Below are positions 1-10,623 of a DNA stretch of 64,000 bases, piece after piece. The stretch lies in the NCBI RefSeq assembly GCF_002749615.1, contig NZ_CP024201.1, positions 558,001-622,000 of the forward strand. Reading direction: 5' to 3'. The first letter of the stretch is position 1. Each line of letters begins with the position of its first letter. A program made the translations under genes and the position numbers. The notes beneath the pieces are model-generated. The model was not told the origin of the DNA. It did no database searches and worked only from the letters and a program-made list of their open reading frames with translations. This DNA is from Caulobacter mirabilis (lineage in GTDB: Bacteria > Pseudomonadota > Alphaproteobacteria > Caulobacterales > Caulobacteraceae).

Positions 1-214
1 GATAGGTCTTGTCGTCCTTGCCCTGGATCTCGACCGTGTTGCCGCGAAACACCGCGGACTTCACGTCGCCGGAGCCCACGCGCTGCAGCAGCGTGCTGTA
101 GCTGATCTCGGCGGCCGGACCGGACGCGGCGCCGCCGCCCCGATTCATCATGCTCCAGACGCCGGCCGCCACGACGACGATAACGGCCCAGATGGCCAGA
201 TTACGCAGGTTCAT
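1..214 (-). CDS. ftsH: FtsH, ATP-dependent zinc metalloprotease (N-terminal fragment)
   Basis: Only the first 71 codons are in the window; the gene runs off the left edge. The protein starts MNLRNLAIW, has one membrane segment (about residues 5-21), then the start of the periplasmic domain with the family-typical pattern ISYSTLLQRVGSGDVKSA and a VEIQGKD strand. FtsH is a hexameric inner-membrane AAA+ protease that degrades membrane and short-lived regulatory proteins. It lies 70 bp downstream of tilS on the same strand, the common tilS-ftsH order of proteobacteria. The AAA and protease domains cannot be checked here. Confidence 0.9.
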   Translation of the reverse strand, partial: MNLRNLAIWAVIVVVAAGVWSMMNRGGGAASGPAAEISYSTLLQRVGSGDVKSAVFRGNTVEIQGKDDKTY

Positions 215-284
215 CCGCTCAAAGTTCCTGTGTTGCCGTCCAAAGATAGGACGGCGGCGTCCATTTCGCCACGCGCGCGATTCG

Positions 285-1487
285 TCACACGGCAGGTTCT
301 ATGTCAACGGCGCCCGTCGCCGCCTCGAAACGAGGCGATACGAGAGCGTGGACGCGAACCGGCGGGAGCGCTGCAAGGATCGGGCAACTTGGACCCTCGG
401 GGCCGATGATCGCGGGCAAGGCGGGGCGGGCCGCGGCGGGGACGCTCCGCAGGGCTTCCTGTTCCGCCGCGGGCAGGCCTGCGGCGAGGCCGGCGAGGGG
501 GCGGACCGTCAGCGCGGCGGTCGCGGCGGTCAGTTCGAAGCGGCCGTCCCACACGGCCGTTTCTCCCGGAACGAGACGGATCGGCGCCAGACCGCCGCGG
601 GCGGCCTCGCCGGCTTCCCGCGTAAACAGCACCTGATCGTCCAGGGCTTCGACGCGGGCGCCGGCCAGGGTGGCGGTGAAGGCGTCGGTCGACCTCAGGC
701 GCTCGACCAGTCGCGCCAGGCGGTCGCCGCGGGGCGGTCGCGAGGTTCCGGCGGCGCACAGGCAGGCCGCGGCGACATGGGCCGACGCCGCCGAGCGCTC
801 CAGCCGCAGAGCGCCGCCGGCCAGGGTCGCGTAGACGGGCGGCGCGATCGCCGCTGACGGCGCGGTTGGCGGTGAAGGCGCCTGCAGCCGCGCCCGCGCT
901 CGGGCGTACCGCACGTCCGCGTTGGCCGGATCGTCGATCCAGGTCTCACCCCGCTCCCGCAGCCAGTCGCGCAATTCGGCCCGGCCCTGCGCCAGCAGCG
1001 GCCTGAGCAGGAAGACCCCGCGGCCCGCCGGCCAGACGGGCGACGGCGACCATTCGGCGGGATCGCCGACGGTCGAGCCTTCATCCCGCATGGCGGCGGC
1101 TTCGCGCAGGTCGTCGGCCGTATGGCCCATCAGCACCACCCGGGCGCCGGCCTCGCGCGCCGCCTCGGCGAGCAGGGCGTGGCGCGCGGCCCGGGCGGCG
1201 GCGGGCAGGCCGGTCGCGGGCTTGTCCCTTTCCCAGCGCAGCGCCCGGAAGGCCAGGCCCAGCCGCTCGGCGGTCAGCGCGCAGCGTTCGGTCCAGGCGG
1301 TGCTGTCGGGGTTCAGGCCATGGTCGACCGTCAGGACCAGCAGACGCCGGCCGTGGGCGTCCGCCCAGGCGCGGGCGGCGAGCAGCAGGGCCAGGCTGTC
1401 GCCGCCGCCGGAGAAGGCGACGGCCAGCGGAGCGGCGCAGGAGCGCCGGAGGCGGCGATCCAGGGCGGGAAGGTCTAGGCCGCGCAC
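285..1487 (-). CDS. tilS: TilS, tRNA(Ile)-lysidine synthase
   Basis: ATP-dependent ligase that attaches lysine to C34 of the CAU-anticodon tRNA-Ile so that it reads AUA. The N-terminal PP-loop motif SGGGDSLALLL is near residue 24, followed by LTVDHGLNPDS and VLMGHTADDLREA, all typical of TilS; the weaker C-terminal half fits the family's tRNA-binding domains. I chose the GTG at 1487 (VRGLDLPALD), giving 400 residues; longer reading upstream only translates the end of cpoB in another frame. The start overlaps the cpoB stop by 13 bp, suggesting translational coupling. Confidence 0.9.
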   Translation of the reverse strand: MRGLDLPALDRRLRRSCAAPLAVAFSGGGDSLALLLAARAWADAHGRRLLVLTVDHGLNPDSTAWTERCALTAERLGLAFRALRWERDKPATGLPAAARAARHALLAEAAREAGARVVLMGHTADDLREAAAMRDEGSTVGDPAEWSPSPVWPAGRGVFLLRPLLAQGRAELRDWLRERGETWIDDPANADVRYARARARLQAPSPPTAPSAAIAPPVYATLAGGALRLERSAASAHVAAACLCAAGTSRPPRGDRLARLVERLRSTDAFTATLAGARVEALDDQVLFTREAGEAARGGLAPIRLVPGETAVWDGRFELTAATAALTVRPLAGLAAGLPAAEQEALRSVPAAARPALPAIIGPEGPSCPILAALPPVRVHALVSPRFEAATGAVDIEPAV

Positions 1488-2329
1488 TTCGCCTGGGTGC
1501 GGGCGGCCTGCGCCCGTCCGGCGACGGCCGGCGGCGCCTTGGGATAGCGCTTGGCCAGTTCGTCGAGCGTCTGGCAGGCGTCCGCCGGCTTCTTCAGCGC
1601 GATCAGCGAGCGCGACAGCTCCAGCGTGGCGTCCGGCGCCCAGCTGGTCTTCGGCCAACCCCGGATGGCGCCGATATAGGCGCCGGCGGCCTCGGCGTGA
1701 GCGCCGCGCACCGACAGGGTCTTGCCCAGCCAGTAGCGCGCCTCGGGCGTCTTGGCGTGGTCGGGGTAGGCTTTCACATAGGTTTCGAACGCGACCTGGG
1801 CGGAGTCGTAGTCGCCGTCGAGCATCAGCTGACGCGCCTTGGCGAAGTCGGCGGCGGGGTCGCCGGCCGCGGCGACGGGGGCGGTCGACTCGATCGGCGG
1901 CGCGACGGCGGCCGCAGCAGCGGCTTCAAGCTGGCCCGTGCGGCTCTCCAGCGTAGCCAGCCGGTCGACCAGGGCCTTGTTGGCGGCCTGGGAATCCTTC
2001 AGCGCGCGCTGGGTCTGGTCGAGTTCGAGGGTCAGGGTTTCGTTCTGGCCGTTCAGGCGGGTGAGCGAGCCTTCAAGGTCGCCGATGCGGTCGGCCAGGG
2101 CTTGCATCTGAGCCTCGGTCTCGGCCGGCTGCACGACCACCGGCTTGCCGCTGTCGCGTCCCTGGAAGACGATCGAGCGCAGCTCGCGCACCACCTTCTC
2201 CATCTTCTCCAGCCGCTTCACCGAGCGGTCGTCGAGCGGGTCGGGCATCGGCGTCTGCGCCCAGGCGGCGCCGGCGGCGGCGGCGATGGACAGGACAAGC
2301 GTGGAGGCGATGAGGGTCTTGCGCGTCAT
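1475..2329 (-). CDS. cpoB: CpoB (YbgF), Tol-Pal cell division coordinator
   Basis: Periplasmic protein that links Tol-Pal action to peptidoglycan synthesis at the division site. The start at 2329 (MTRKTLIAS) gives a 284-residue protein with a clean signal peptide ending near AWAQ; the open frame extends 34 codons further but without signal-peptide logic. A coiled-coil region (about residues 35-135) is followed by tetratricopeptide repeats (ARQLMLDGDYDSAQVAFETY, ARYWLGKTL) typical of the family. It closes the tolQRAB-pal-cpoB operon and overlaps tilS by 13 bp. Confidence 0.92.
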   Translation of the reverse strand: MTRKTLIASTLVLSIAAAAGAAWAQTPMPDPLDDRSVKRLEKMEKVVRELRSIVFQGRDSGKPVVVQPAETEAQMQALADRIGDLEGSLTRLNGQNETLTLELDQTQRALKDSQAANKALVDRLATLESRTGQLEAAAAAAVAPPIESTAPVAAAGDPAADFAKARQLMLDGDYDSAQVAFETYVKAYPDHAKTPEARYWLGKTLSVRGAHAEAAGAYIGAIRGWPKTSWAPDATLELSRSLIALKKPADACQTLDELAKRYPKAPPAVAGRAQAARTQAKCAA

Positions 2330-2454
2330 GGCTGGCAGACTAGGTCCCGCGAGGCGTCGAAATTGCGGCTCAGATAAGCAAGGCGGCCGGCGAATGGCAA
2401 AAGGGGATCGCGCGACGGCGACCCCCTCCAAGCCGTTCCCGTGACGGACGGCCC

Positions 2455-3006
2455 TTAGCGGGCGCCCGAGACGATGACCGTGTGGCCGTTGCGGTTGCGG
2501 GCCCAGGCCTCTTCGCCGGTGCCCGGATCGACCGGCCGTTCCTTGCCCCAGGAGATGGTCGCGATCCGCGAGGACGAGACGCCGCGACTGACCAGGTAGT
2601 CGCGGACGGCGTTCGCGCGGCGGGCGCCCAGGGCGAGGTTGTACTCGCGGGTGCCGCGTTCGTCGGCGTTGCCTTCGATGCGGACCTGGACATTCGGGTA
2701 GCGCTGCAGCCAGCCGGCCTGGGCGTCGAGGATCGGGGCGGCGTCGCCGCGAACCTCGTAGCTGTCCAGGTCGAAGTAGACGAAATCGCCGACGTTGATG
2801 ACGAAGTCCTGCTGCGAACCGGGCAGAACGCCTTGCTCAACCGGACCAGGGCCCGGCTGCGGCTGCGGCTGGCTCGGACCGACCGGGCCGGTCGGTCCCG
2901 GGCCGGGTTCCGGCATGGGCTTGGGCTTCGAGGCGCAGGCGGCCATCGAGGCGGTGGCGGCTAGGATCAGCGCCAGTCTAACAGCGCGCTTGGTGTCGAA
3001 GCTCAT
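2455..3006 (-). CDS. pal: Pal, peptidoglycan-associated outer-membrane lipoprotein
   Basis: 183 residues. The signal peptide ends in a lipobox (SMAAC, Cys24), followed by a Pro/Gly-rich linker (KPKPMPEPGPGPTGP) and a C-terminal OmpA-like domain (about residues 75-183). The peptidoglycan-binding signature is present: GNADERGTREYNLALGARRA. Pal anchors the outer membrane to the wall and is pulled to the septum by TolQRA/TolB. It lies 130 bp downstream of tolB; that gap may hold an extra promoter. Confidence 0.95.
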   Translation of the reverse strand: MSFDTKRAVRLALILAATASMAACASKPKPMPEPGPGPTGPVGPSQPQPQPGPGPVEQGVLPGSQQDFVINVGDFVYFDLDSYEVRGDAAPILDAQAGWLQRYPNVQVRIEGNADERGTREYNLALGARRANAVRDYLVSRGVSSSRIATISWGKERPVDPGTGEEAWARNRNGHTVIVSGAR

Positions 3007-3136
3007 GAAGCTCCCTCCTTGGTCTCAAATCCCTCCCGGGCCTTATAGGTGAAAGGTCCCGGGTCTCTGTTACGCAGGACTATGACTTTTCCTCACAATG
3101 ACGTCAGGATGAAGTCATTCGACCTCGATTCACCGG

Positions 3137-4444
3137 TCAGTTGAGGAGCGGCGACCAAGCCGGGTCCGAACCGGAGCCCTGGTAGGGCGCCGGGCGCAGA
3201 ATCCGGCCGGTGATGTCCACGGTCCACAAACGCGGAGCCCCGCCCGGCGTTTCCCGGAAGAACATCAGAACCCGCCCGTTCGGCGCCCAGGTCGGGCCCT
3301 CGTCGAGATAGCTGGTGGTCAGAATCCGCTCGTCGGAGCCGTCCGGACGCATGACGCCGATGTGGAACTGGCCGCCGGTCTGTTTGGTGAAGGCGATGAA
3401 GTCGCCGCGCGGGCTCCACACCGGGGTGGAGTAGCGGCCGCCGCCGCGCGAGATCCGCCGCGTGCCCGAGCCGTCCGAGCCCATGACGTAGATCTGCGAG
3501 CTGCCGCCGCGGTCGGAATTGAACACGATCCGCGAACCGTCCGGCGAGAAGCTGGGCGAGGTGTCGATGCCCGGGTCGGTGGTCAGCCGTGTCTGGGCGC
3601 GGCTGGTCAGGTTCATCACCCAGATGTCGCTGTTGCCGCCCCGCTCGACCGAGAAGGCGACGCGGCCGCCGTCGGGCGAGAAGCGCGGGGCGAAGACCAT
3701 CCCCGGGAACTTGCCGATCGTCTCCTGGCGCGCGGTCTCGATGTTGAACAGGTAGATGCTGGAGCCCGTCGGCCGCAGCGCCATGTAGGTGATCTCCTGG
3801 CTGGTCGAGGAGAACCGCGGGGTCATGACGATGTAGCTGCCGTCGGTCAGGCTGGAGGGGTTGGCCCCGTCCTGGTCCATGATCATCAGGCGCTTGATCC
3901 GCTTGTCGCGCGGGCCGCTCTCGGCGACGAACACGATGCGGGTGTCGAAGTAACCCTTCTCGCCGGTCAGGCGCTCGTAGACCGCGTCGCTGATCTTGTG
4001 CGCGACGCGGCGCCAGTTCTCGGGCGTGGAGGTGAACTGCAGGCCGAGCAGCTGCTGGCCGGAGTAGACGTCCCACAGGCGGAAGTCGACGCGCAGCCGG
4101 CCGTCGCCCTCGACCACCACGTTGCCGTTGACCAGGGCCTGGGCGTTGATCGTCTTCCAGGCGTCGAACCGGGGCTGGACGTTGACGTCCAGGCCGCGCT
4201 CGGGGAAGGCCGCCGGGTCGATCGGGGCGAACAGGCCGGAGCGGTCGAGGTTGGCGCTGATCACCTGGGCGATCTCGGCGCCGCGGCCCGCGCCGGTGAA
4301 GGCGGGGACGGCGATCGGCAGCGGCCGGACGTCGCCCTGGTTGACGTCGATCTCGATCTGGGCGTGAGCGGTCTGCGGCGCGGCGACGAAGCCGGCGACG
4401 GCGACCAGGGCGCAGAGGGCGGCGAGGACGGGTCTGAGGGTCAT
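3137..4444 (-). CDS. tolB: TolB, periplasmic Tol-Pal beta-propeller protein
   Basis: 435 residues, the normal family length. A signal peptide (cleavage near [12 protein letters not shown]) is followed by an N-terminal alpha/beta domain and repeated WD40-like/TolB propeller blades seen as repeated FSPDG motifs ([28 protein letters not shown]). TolB shuttles between Pal and TolA in the periplasm. The start is 19 bp after the tolA stop. Confidence 0.96.
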   Translation of the reverse strand: MTLRPVLAALCALVAVAGFVAAPQTAHAQIEIDVNQGDVRPLPIAVPAFTGAGRGAEIAQVISANLDRSGLFAPIDPAAFPERGLDVNVQPRFDAWKTINAQALVNGNVVVEGDGRLRVDFRLWDVYSGQQLLGLQFTSTPENWRRVAHKISDAVYERLTGEKGYFDTRIVFVAESGPRDKRIKRLMIMDQDGANPSSLTDGSYIVMTPRFSSTSQEITYMALRPTGSSIYLFNIETARQETIGKFPGMVFAPRFSPDGGRVAFSVERGGNSDIWVMNLTSRAQTRLTTDPGIDTSPSFSPDGSRIVFNSDRGGSSQIYVMGSDGSGTRRISRGGGRYSTPVWSPRGDFIAFTKQTGGQFHIGVMRPDGSDERILTTSYLDEGPTWAPNGRVLMFFRETPGGAPRLWTVDITGRILRPAPYQGSGSDPAWSPLLN

Positions 4445-4463
4445 CGGGGTCTCCTGGCGGTCG

Positions 4464-5276
4464 TCACATCGAACAGGCGGTCTGGGCGTTCAGATTGAAA
4501 TTCAGCTTCTCGCCCGCCAGTTCCGGCGGGAAGTCCTTAAAGGGCTCCGAGGCGCGCGCGGCCATGATCGCGCGGGTCATCGCCGCCTTGGTGATCGGAT
4601 CGTCCTTGGCGCCGCGGATGATCTTCGGATCGCCGAGCAGGCGGCCGTTGGAGCTGATGATCAGCTGGACGGTGATGTTCACCCGGTCGCCGCCCTCGAC
4701 CTCACAGTTCGGGTTCCAGCGGCGTCCCAGGTCCTTGCCCAGATTGTTGGCGTAGCCCTTCGCGGCCTGGCTGATCTCGCCCGGACTCGCGCCCGGCGCC
4801 GGCGTGGTGTTCGGCTTCGGCGGGCCCTGGCGGCCGCCGGCGGGCTTGGCCGGTTTGGTCGACTGCACGTCGCTGAGCAGCCGGTCCAGGTCGAGCGGCG
4901 ACCGCGGCGACGGCTTGGCCGGCGTGGGCTTGGCGGGCGTCGGGGTCGGCTTCGGCGTCGGCGTCGGCGTCGGTTTTGGGGGCGTCGGCTGCGGCTGGGG
5001 CGGCGTCGGCTTGGGCTGCGGCGGAGGCGGCGCGGGTTCCGGCTCGGGCGGCAGGGGCGCGGGCTCCTCGACCTGCGGCAGCTGCTCCTCCGGCCCCTGC
5101 GGCGCCTCGCGCAGGATCGGCGGGCCCTCGGCGACCAGGGTCACGGGCACGCCGCCGCCCATCTCCATCGGCTTCTTGAAGATGCCGCCCAGGAAGATGA
5201 CCGCCAGCAGGGCGCCGACGTGGACGACGCCCGACACCACGAGGGCCGGCGCCATTCCTGTCCGCTCGCGCGCCAT
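4464..5276 (-). CDS. tolA: TolA, energy-transducing periplasm-spanning protein
   Basis: 270 residues. One N-terminal membrane anchor (about residues 10-32), a long Pro-rich extended region ([20 protein letters not shown] and [12 protein letters not shown] repeats, about residues 70-150), and a TonB/TolA-like C-terminal domain ([20 protein letters not shown] to the end). The linker is proline-rich rather than the Ala/Lys/Glu helix of enteric TolA, common in alphaproteobacteria. Only 3 bp separate it from tolR. Position in tolQRAB makes it TolA rather than TonB. Confidence 0.9.
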   Translation of the reverse strand: MARERTGMAPALVVSGVVHVGALLAVIFLGGIFKKPMEMGGGVPVTLVAEGPPILREAPQGPEEQLPQVEEPAPLPPEPEPAPPPPQPKPTPPQPQPTPPKPTPTPTPKPTPTPAKPTPAKPSPRSPLDLDRLLSDVQSTKPAKPAGGRQGPPKPNTTPAPGASPGEISQAAKGYANNLGKDLGRRWNPNCEVEGGDRVNITVQLIISSNGRLLGDPKIIRGAKDDPITKAAMTRAIMAARASEPFKDFPPELAGEKLNFNLNAQTACSM

Positions 5277-5279
5277 GGG

Positions 5280-5783
5280 CTATTCCGCCGCCGGCTTCAG
5301 CGCCGCCGGAGCCGAGGATGCGCCCGACGACGGGCCGCCGGTGTCGGTGATCAGGTTGATCTTGGTGAAGCCGCCGGTGGACAGCGCCGCCATCACCTGG
5401 GCCACGACCTCGTAGGAGGCCTTGCCGTCGGCGCGGACGTAGATCGGCTTGTCGTAGCCGCTGCCGGCCAGTTCATCGAGGCGCGGCTTCAGGGCGGCGA
5501 ACGGGATTTCCGTATCGCCGATGAACAACTTGCCGTCGGCCCGGACCGACAGGGTGATCGGCTCGTTCTCGTTCTGCATCGCCCCGGCTTCGGTCTTCGG
5601 CAGCTCGACCGAGACGCCGCTGGTCAGCAGCGGGGCGGAGATCATGAAGATGATCAGCAACACCAGCATCACGTCGACCAGCGGCGTGACGTTGATCTCG
5701 CTGAGCGCGCCGCGTCGCCCGCGGCGTCGCCGGCGGCGACCGCCGCCGCCCGCGGCGAAGGCGTCGTGGGTCGAAAGCGCCAT
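5280..5783 (-). CDS. tolR: TolR, proton-channel subunit (ExbD/TolR family)
   Basis: 167 residues, one membrane segment. The basic Gly/Arg-rich N-terminus ([14 protein letters not shown]) precedes [20 protein letters not shown], whose Asp is the conserved membrane proton-carrying residue of TolR/ExbD/MotB. A periplasmic domain follows. The C-terminal tail is Ala/Pro/Ser-rich. It works with TolQ to convert proton-motive force into TolA movement. It is 3 bp from tolQ and 3 bp from tolA. Confidence 0.95.
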   Translation of the reverse strand: MALSTHDAFAAGGGGRRRRRRGRRGALSEINVTPLVDVMLVLLIIFMISAPLLTSGVSVELPKTEAGAMQNENEPITLSVRADGKLFIGDTEIPFAALKPRLDELAGSGYDKPIYVRADGKASYEVVAQVMAALSTGGFTKINLITDTGGPSSGASSAPAALKPAAE

Positions 5784-5786
5784 GGC

Positions 5787-6482
<696 letters not shown>

Positions 6483-6572
6483 GGCGTAGGGGGTCCCCCG
6501 GTCGGTCTAGAAGAATCGCCGCCGATCATCCCGGCGGCTTTGGTGAAACTAAGGCGTGCAGGTTAACGGCCG

Positions 6573-7025
6573 TTAGCCATCAGCTTCGTGAAAGTACGGC
6601 TTGATGGCGTCCACGAGGCCCGGCGGCGGCTTCCTGGGCCGGCCGTCCATGGTGATGCAGGCCGCCGACACCTTGGCCTCGGCGATCAGCTCCTCGCCCC
6701 GCGTGATCCGCTGGGTGATGTGCAGCCGAGGGCCCTTGGCGCTGTCGTAGGTGGTCCGCACCTGCAGGGCGTCGTCGATCCGGGCGGGCTTGCGGAAGTC
6801 GATGTCGATCTTGGTCACCACGAAGGCGGCCGGATCATGCCGGTCGAGCAGCTCGGTGTGCGACACCCCGGCCAGTCGCAGGAAATCGCTGCGTCCGCGC
6901 TCGAAGTAGCGGACGTAGTTGGCGTGATAGACCACGCCGGTGAAGTCGGTGTCCTCGTAATAGACCCGCACCGGGAGGATGTGCTCCCGGCCCTCGAACC
7001 GGCCCGCGGTCGGGGTGTCGCTCAT
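6573..7025 (-). CDS. ybgC: YbgC, Tol-Pal-associated acyl-CoA thioesterase
   Basis: 150 residues of the hotdog-fold 4-hydroxybenzoyl-CoA thioesterase family. The signature YYEDTDFTGVVYHANYVRYF carries the catalytic Asp. It hydrolyses acyl-CoA or acyl-ACP thioesters in the cytosol and is conserved upstream of tolQ in many proteobacteria, as here. Confidence 0.93.
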   Translation of the reverse strand: MSDTPTAGRFEGREHILPVRVYYEDTDFTGVVYHANYVRYFERGRSDFLRLAGVSHTELLDRHDPAAFVVTKIDIDFRKPARIDDALQVRTTYDSAKGPRLHITQRITRGEELIAEAKVSAACITMDGRPRKPPPGLVDAIKPYFHEADG

Positions 7026-7122
7026 ACCGTCGTCCTCGGCGCACGCCCCCTGGCGCGCTGATCAGCGACGTCGATAGTGGATCAGGCGATCACGGTCACC
7101 GGCCCGGCCGGACACAAGCGCG

Positions 7123-7545
7123 TCAGTCGCAGACCCCGGCGCGGTACTGCACCAGGTATAGGGTCGCCCAGCGGGTCATCACCTCGACGTTCCGGCGATG
7201 CGCCTCGTTCAGGTCGCGCGTTCCGTAGGCGGATTGCTCGGCCTCCGTGACCTTGGCGATGGCCGCGTCGCAGGCGGTGACGACGGCCTGGGCGACGACC
7301 GGCGTCTCGTCCGCGCTCTTGGTCAGCCGCCAGGCATAGTGCTGGACGCAGGCCTTGGCGCCGTCGCTGGCGTCCATGGCCTGCTGCCGGGCGTAGCCGT
7401 CCTGTCCGGGAGAGATCGGGCGGGCGCCGGCCACGCCGTTCGCGTTGGCCTTGGGGGCCTCGGGCGCCTTGCAGCGACCCTTGCCGTCCCCGCAGGCGGC
7501 GAGCGACAGGGCGACGACGGCCAGAACGAGCGTGCGGACGATCAT
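7123..7545 (-). CDS. Small putative lipoprotein, unknown function
   Basis: I prefer the ATG at 7545 (MIVRTLVLAV), which gives 140 residues with a signal peptide and lipobox LSLAAC and a GGGAG ribosome-binding site 7-11 bp upstream; an upstream in-frame ATG at 7578 would bury the signal. The mature part has several Cys and an acidic-helical C-terminal half (TRDLNEAHRRNVEVMTRWAT). I recognise no domain. It sits between ruvB and ybgC on the same strand and may be co-transcribed with them. Confidence 0.7.
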   Translation of the reverse strand: MIVRTLVLAVVALSLAACGDGKGRCKAPEAPKANANGVAGARPISPGQDGYARQQAMDASDGAKACVQHYAWRLTKSADETPVVAQAVVTACDAAIAKVTEAEQSAYGTRDLNEAHRRNVEVMTRWATLYLVQYRAGVCD

Positions 7546-7598
7546 GAAAGGGCTCCCACCGAACAGCTGCGCAAACACGCAGAGGCCGGAAGGGTTCC

Positions 7599-8627
7599 CT
7601 ACTCGAACAGCCCGCCCTGCGGGTTCACGGCGGCGGGCGGGGCGGTCAGCCCCAGATGCAGGTAGCCCTTGCCGCAGGCGATGCGGCCGCGCGGGGTGCG
7701 CTGAATGAAGCCCTGTTGCATCAGATAGGGCTCGATGACGTCCTCGACGGCGTCGCGGGCCTCGGCGATGGCGTAGGCGATGGTCTCCACCCCGGCCGGA
7801 CCGCCGCCGTAATTCTCGATCAGCGCCCGCAGGTAGCGGCGGTCCAGGCTGTCGAGGCCGGCCTCGTCGACTTCCAGGCGGGCGAGGGCGCGGGCGGCCT
7901 GGCCGCGGTCGATGACCGCCGCGCCGTCGGCGGCCGCGAAGTCGCGCACCCGGCGCAGCAGGCGGCCGGCGATCCGCGGCGTGCCGCGCGAGCGGGCGGC
8001 GATCTCCTCGGCCCCGTCGTCGGACAGCGGCGTGCCCATCTTCCGGGCCGCGCCCAGCAGGACGTGCTGCAGTTCGGCGGTGGTGTAGAACTCCAGCCGC
8101 AGCGGGATGCCGAAGCGGTCGCGCAGCGGCGTGGCCAGCAGGCCGGCCCGGGTCGTGGCCGCCACCAGGGTGAACGGCGCCAGGTCGATGCGGATCGAAC
8201 GCGCCGAGGGGCCCTCGCCGATGATCAGGTCGAGGACATGGTCCTCCATCGCCGGATAGAGGATCTCCTCGACGTTGGCCGCCAGGCGATGAATCTCGTC
8301 GATGAACAGCACGTCGCGCGGTTCGAGGTTGGTCAGGATCGCCGCCAGGTCGCCGGCCTTGGCCAGCACCGGGCCGGAGGTGGCGCGGAAGTTCACCCCC
8401 AGCTCGCGGGCGACGATCTGGGCCAGGGTGGTCTTGCCCAGGCCCGGCGGGCCGAACAGCAGCACATGGTCCAGCGCCTCGCCCCGGTCGCGGGCGGCGT
8501 CGATGAAGACCTTGAGGTTGCCCTTGGCCTGTTGCTGGCCGACGAACTCCGACAGGGTCTGCGGGCGCAGCGCCTTGTCCGAGCCCTCGAACGGCGCGGC
8601 TTCGCCGGAGACGATGCGGTCGTTCAC
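7599..8627 (-). CDS. ruvB: RuvB, Holliday junction branch-migration ATPase
   Basis: AAA+ motor that drives branch migration with RuvA. The GTG at 8627 ([10 protein letters not shown]) gives 342 residues, the usual size; the open frame continues far upstream only as an out-of-frame reading of ruvA. Walker A is [12 protein letters not shown], Walker [11 protein letters not shown], sensor [10 protein letters not shown], and the C-terminal winged helix [12 protein letters not shown] is complete. The start overlaps the ruvA stop as GTGA (4 bp). Confidence 0.96.
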   Translation of the reverse strand: MNDRIVSGEAAPFEGSDKALRPQTLSEFVGQQQAKGNLKVFIDAARDRGEALDHVLLFGPPGLGKTTLAQIVARELGVNFRATSGPVLAKAGDLAAILTNLEPRDVLFIDEIHRLAANVEEILYPAMEDHVLDLIIGEGPSARSIRIDLAPFTLVAATTRAGLLATPLRDRFGIPLRLEFYTTAELQHVLLGAARKMGTPLSDDGAEEIAARSRGTPRIAGRLLRRVRDFAAADGAAVIDRGQAARALARLEVDEAGLDSLDRRYLRALIENYGGGPAGVETIAYAIAEARDAVEDVIEPYLMQQGFIQRTPRGRIACGKGYLHLGLTAPPAAVNPQGGLFE

Positions 8628-9238
8628 CGCCCGATCTCCTGCAGGGCCGCCTTGATCAGGGCCGGGACCTCGGCCTCTTCGCCCAGGCGCAGCACGGCCT
8701 GTTCGACCGCGCGGCGGGCGGACGGTTCGGCGATGCCCAGGCCCATCAGGCCGGCGACGGCCTCGCCGGCGGCTGAGGGCTTGGCGGGCTCGTGCGCCGG
8801 GATGGTCGCGTGGGCGACGAGCACCGGCCCGTCGGTGATGACCTTGTCCTTCAGCTCCGTGACGATCCGCTGGGCGAGTTTGGGGCCGACGCCGTTGGCG
8901 CGGCCGATCAGCGCCTTGTCCTCGCGGGCCACGGCGCCCGCCAGTTCGCCGGGCGTGGCGATGTCCAGCACCGCCATGGCGGCCTTGGGGCCGACGCCCT
9001 GGATGGCGGTCAGCACGACGAAGGCGCGCCGCTCGTCGCGGCTGGCGAAGCCGTAGAGGCGGGGCCCCTGGGCCTCGCTCCACTGGTGCTCGATGTGCAG
9101 CAGGGTCTCGTCGCCGATCGCCGGCTGGCGACCGAGGGTGCGCGAACCGCAGCGGACGACGTAGCCGACGCCGGCCACGTCGATCAGCATCTCCTCCTCG
9201 CCGATCTCGGCGACGACGCCTCGGAGCCGGCCGATCAT
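8624..9238 (-). CDS. ruvA: RuvA, Holliday junction DNA-binding subunit
   Basis: 204 residues beginning [12 protein letters not shown]. Domain I is an OB fold, domain II carries helix-hairpin-helix motifs ([15 protein letters not shown] and [16 protein letters not shown]), and a C-terminal RuvB-binding domain follows (about residues 155-204). The stop overlaps ruvB by 4 bp and the start overlaps the ruvC stop as ATGA, so ruvC-ruvA-ruvB is tightly coupled. Confidence 0.96.
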   Translation of the reverse strand: MIGRLRGVVAEIGEEEMLIDVAGVGYVVRCGSRTLGRQPAIGDETLLHIEHQWSEAQGPRLYGFASRDERRAFVVLTAIQGVGPKAAMAVLDIATPGELAGAVAREDKALIGRANGVGPKLAQRIVTELKDKVITDGPVLVAHATIPAHEPAKPSAAGEAVAGLMGLGIAEPSARRAVEQAVLRLGEEAEVPALIKAALQEIGR

Positions 9239-9741
9239 GCGGCGACCCCGGCCGGGCGCGCCCGGCGGGCATGGGCGTGGGCGATGGCGACGGCGAGGGC
9301 GTCGGCGGCGTCCTGGGTCGGACCGCCGGCGGCCGGCAGGAGTCGGGCGATCATGAAGGCGACCTGCTTCTTGTCCGCCCAGCCGGTGCCGACCACGGCC
9401 TTCTTGACCACCGGCGCGGAGTACTCCGCCACCAGCAGCCCGGCCTGGGCGGGAGCGATCATCGAGGCGGCGCGGGCCTGGCCCAGCTTCAGCGTCGACT
9501 GGCCGTTGTTGTTGACGAAGGTCTCCTCGACCGCCGCTTCCTGCGGAGCGTGGGCTTCGATCACCGCCTGGACGCCGTGGAACAGGTGCAGCAGCCGCTC
9601 GGACAGCGGCGCGCTCTCCGGCGGGGTGATCACGCCGTGTGCGATCCAGGCCAGACGCGAGCCCTCGATCGACACCACGCCCCAGCCGGTGCGGCGCAGG
9701 CCGGGATCGAGGCCCAGGATTCGAATCGGCGCGTTCATCAT
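9235..9741 (-). CDS. ruvC: RuvC, Holliday junction resolvase
   Basis: 168 residues with the RNase H-like fold. The first catalytic Asp is in [28 protein letters not shown] holds the second acidic position, and the last acidic residues are in [14 protein letters not shown]. It cuts the crossed strands bound by RuvAB. Two adjacent ATG codons could start it (9741 or 9738). No clear alphaproteobacterial LexA box (GTTC-N7-GTTC) was seen just upstream. Confidence 0.96.
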   Translation of the reverse strand: MMNAPIRILGLDPGLRRTGWGVVSIEGSRLAWIAHGVITPPESAPLSERLLHLFHGVQAVIEAHAPQEAAVEETFVNNNGQSTLKLGQARAASMIAPAQAGLLVAEYSAPVVKKAVVGTGWADKKQVAFMIARLLPAAGGPTQDAADALAVAIAHAHARRARPAGVAA

Positions 9742-9783
9742 GTGTTCTACTCAATGCCCGAGTGGTGAACGAACCGCAAAGGT

Positions 9784-10494
9784 TCAGTGCGTGCGGGGCA
9801 GGATCTCGAACTCCACGACCTTGCGGTCGGCGCGCAGCAGGGCCGCCAGGGCGTCGATCTGAGCCAGGCTGGGCGCCCGCACCGTGGCGCCGTGTTCGAT
9901 GAGCAGGCCCTTCTTGGTCAGGCGGTTGCTGAACGGCGAGGGCTCCAGCTTCAGCGTGCGCAGCTGGTCGCGGACCTGGGCGGCGTCCGGGGCGCCGTCG
10001 CGCTTGTAGCGGATGATGACCTCGGCCACCTGCTGCTGGGGCAGCCAGCGGTCGACGATGCGCAGGACGGCGAGGATGAACAGGGTCGCGGCCGTGCCGG
10101 TGATGGCCACGCTCCAGAAGCCCATGCCGAACAGCACGCCCAGCGCCGAGGTGGTCCACAGCGAGGTGGCCGTGGTCAGTCCGTGGACGGTGAAGCCCTC
10201 GCGGAAGATCACGCCGCCGCACAGGAAGCCGACCCCGGTCAGGATGCCGTGGGCCATGCGGACGGGGTCGATGCGGATCACGGCCAGCGGCGCCTCGCTG
10301 GTGATCCAGTCGACCTGGTGGTTGGCGCCGACCATCAGCAGGGCGGAGGCCACCGCCAGCAGGGCGTGGGTGCGGAAGCCGGCGGGCTGGCCGCGATGGC
10401 CGCGCTCGATCCCGACCAGGCTGCCGGCGACCATCGCGCCGAGCAGCGGCAGGAAGTAGTCCGGCTTGAAGATGAGGGCGTGGGTCCAGTCCAT
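9784..10494 (-). CDS. MgtC/SapB family membrane protein
   Basis: 236 residues. Several N-terminal membrane helices carry the MgtC signature ([51 protein letters not shown]), and there is a soluble ACT-like C-terminal half from about residue 150. MgtC proteins are linked to low-Mg2+ growth and modulation of the F1Fo ATPase in pathogens; the role in a free-living bacterium is not settled. It ends 42 bp before ruvC on the same strand and is divergent from the M20 peptidase gene. Confidence 0.88.
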   Translation of the reverse strand: MDWTHALIFKPDYFLPLLGAMVAGSLVGIERGHRGQPAGFRTHALLAVASALLMVGANHQVDWITSEAPLAVIRIDPVRMAHGILTGVGFLCGGVIFREGFTVHGLTTATSLWTTSALGVLFGMGFWSVAITGTAATLFILAVLRIVDRWLPQQQVAEVIIRYKRDGAPDAAQVRDQLRTLKLEPSPFSNRLTKKGLLIEHGATVRAPSLAQIDALAALLRADRKVVEFEILPRTH

Positions 10495-10623
10495 GGAGAT
10501 CGTCCCAGAGTTCGACGGGACCGCCTAGGGAACGCCGAAAGCGTTCGGGGGACAAGCGTGCTTGCATGACGCCGGGTTCGGGGTCGAAAGTGGCGCCCTG
10601 GTTTCTTTTCTGGGGGCTTTGCG

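Noticed and set aside
6563-6580. TTAACGGCCGTTAG palindrome near the ybgC stop as a CtrA or other regulator site
   Set aside because: It only partly fits TTAA-N7-TTAA and overlaps the ybgC stop codon; too short to support.
9740-9785. GAAC/GTTC sequences upstream of ruvC as a LexA box
   Set aside because: Spacing and orientation do not give GTTC-N7-GTTC or GAAC-N7-GAAC; the matches are inverted or off by several bases.
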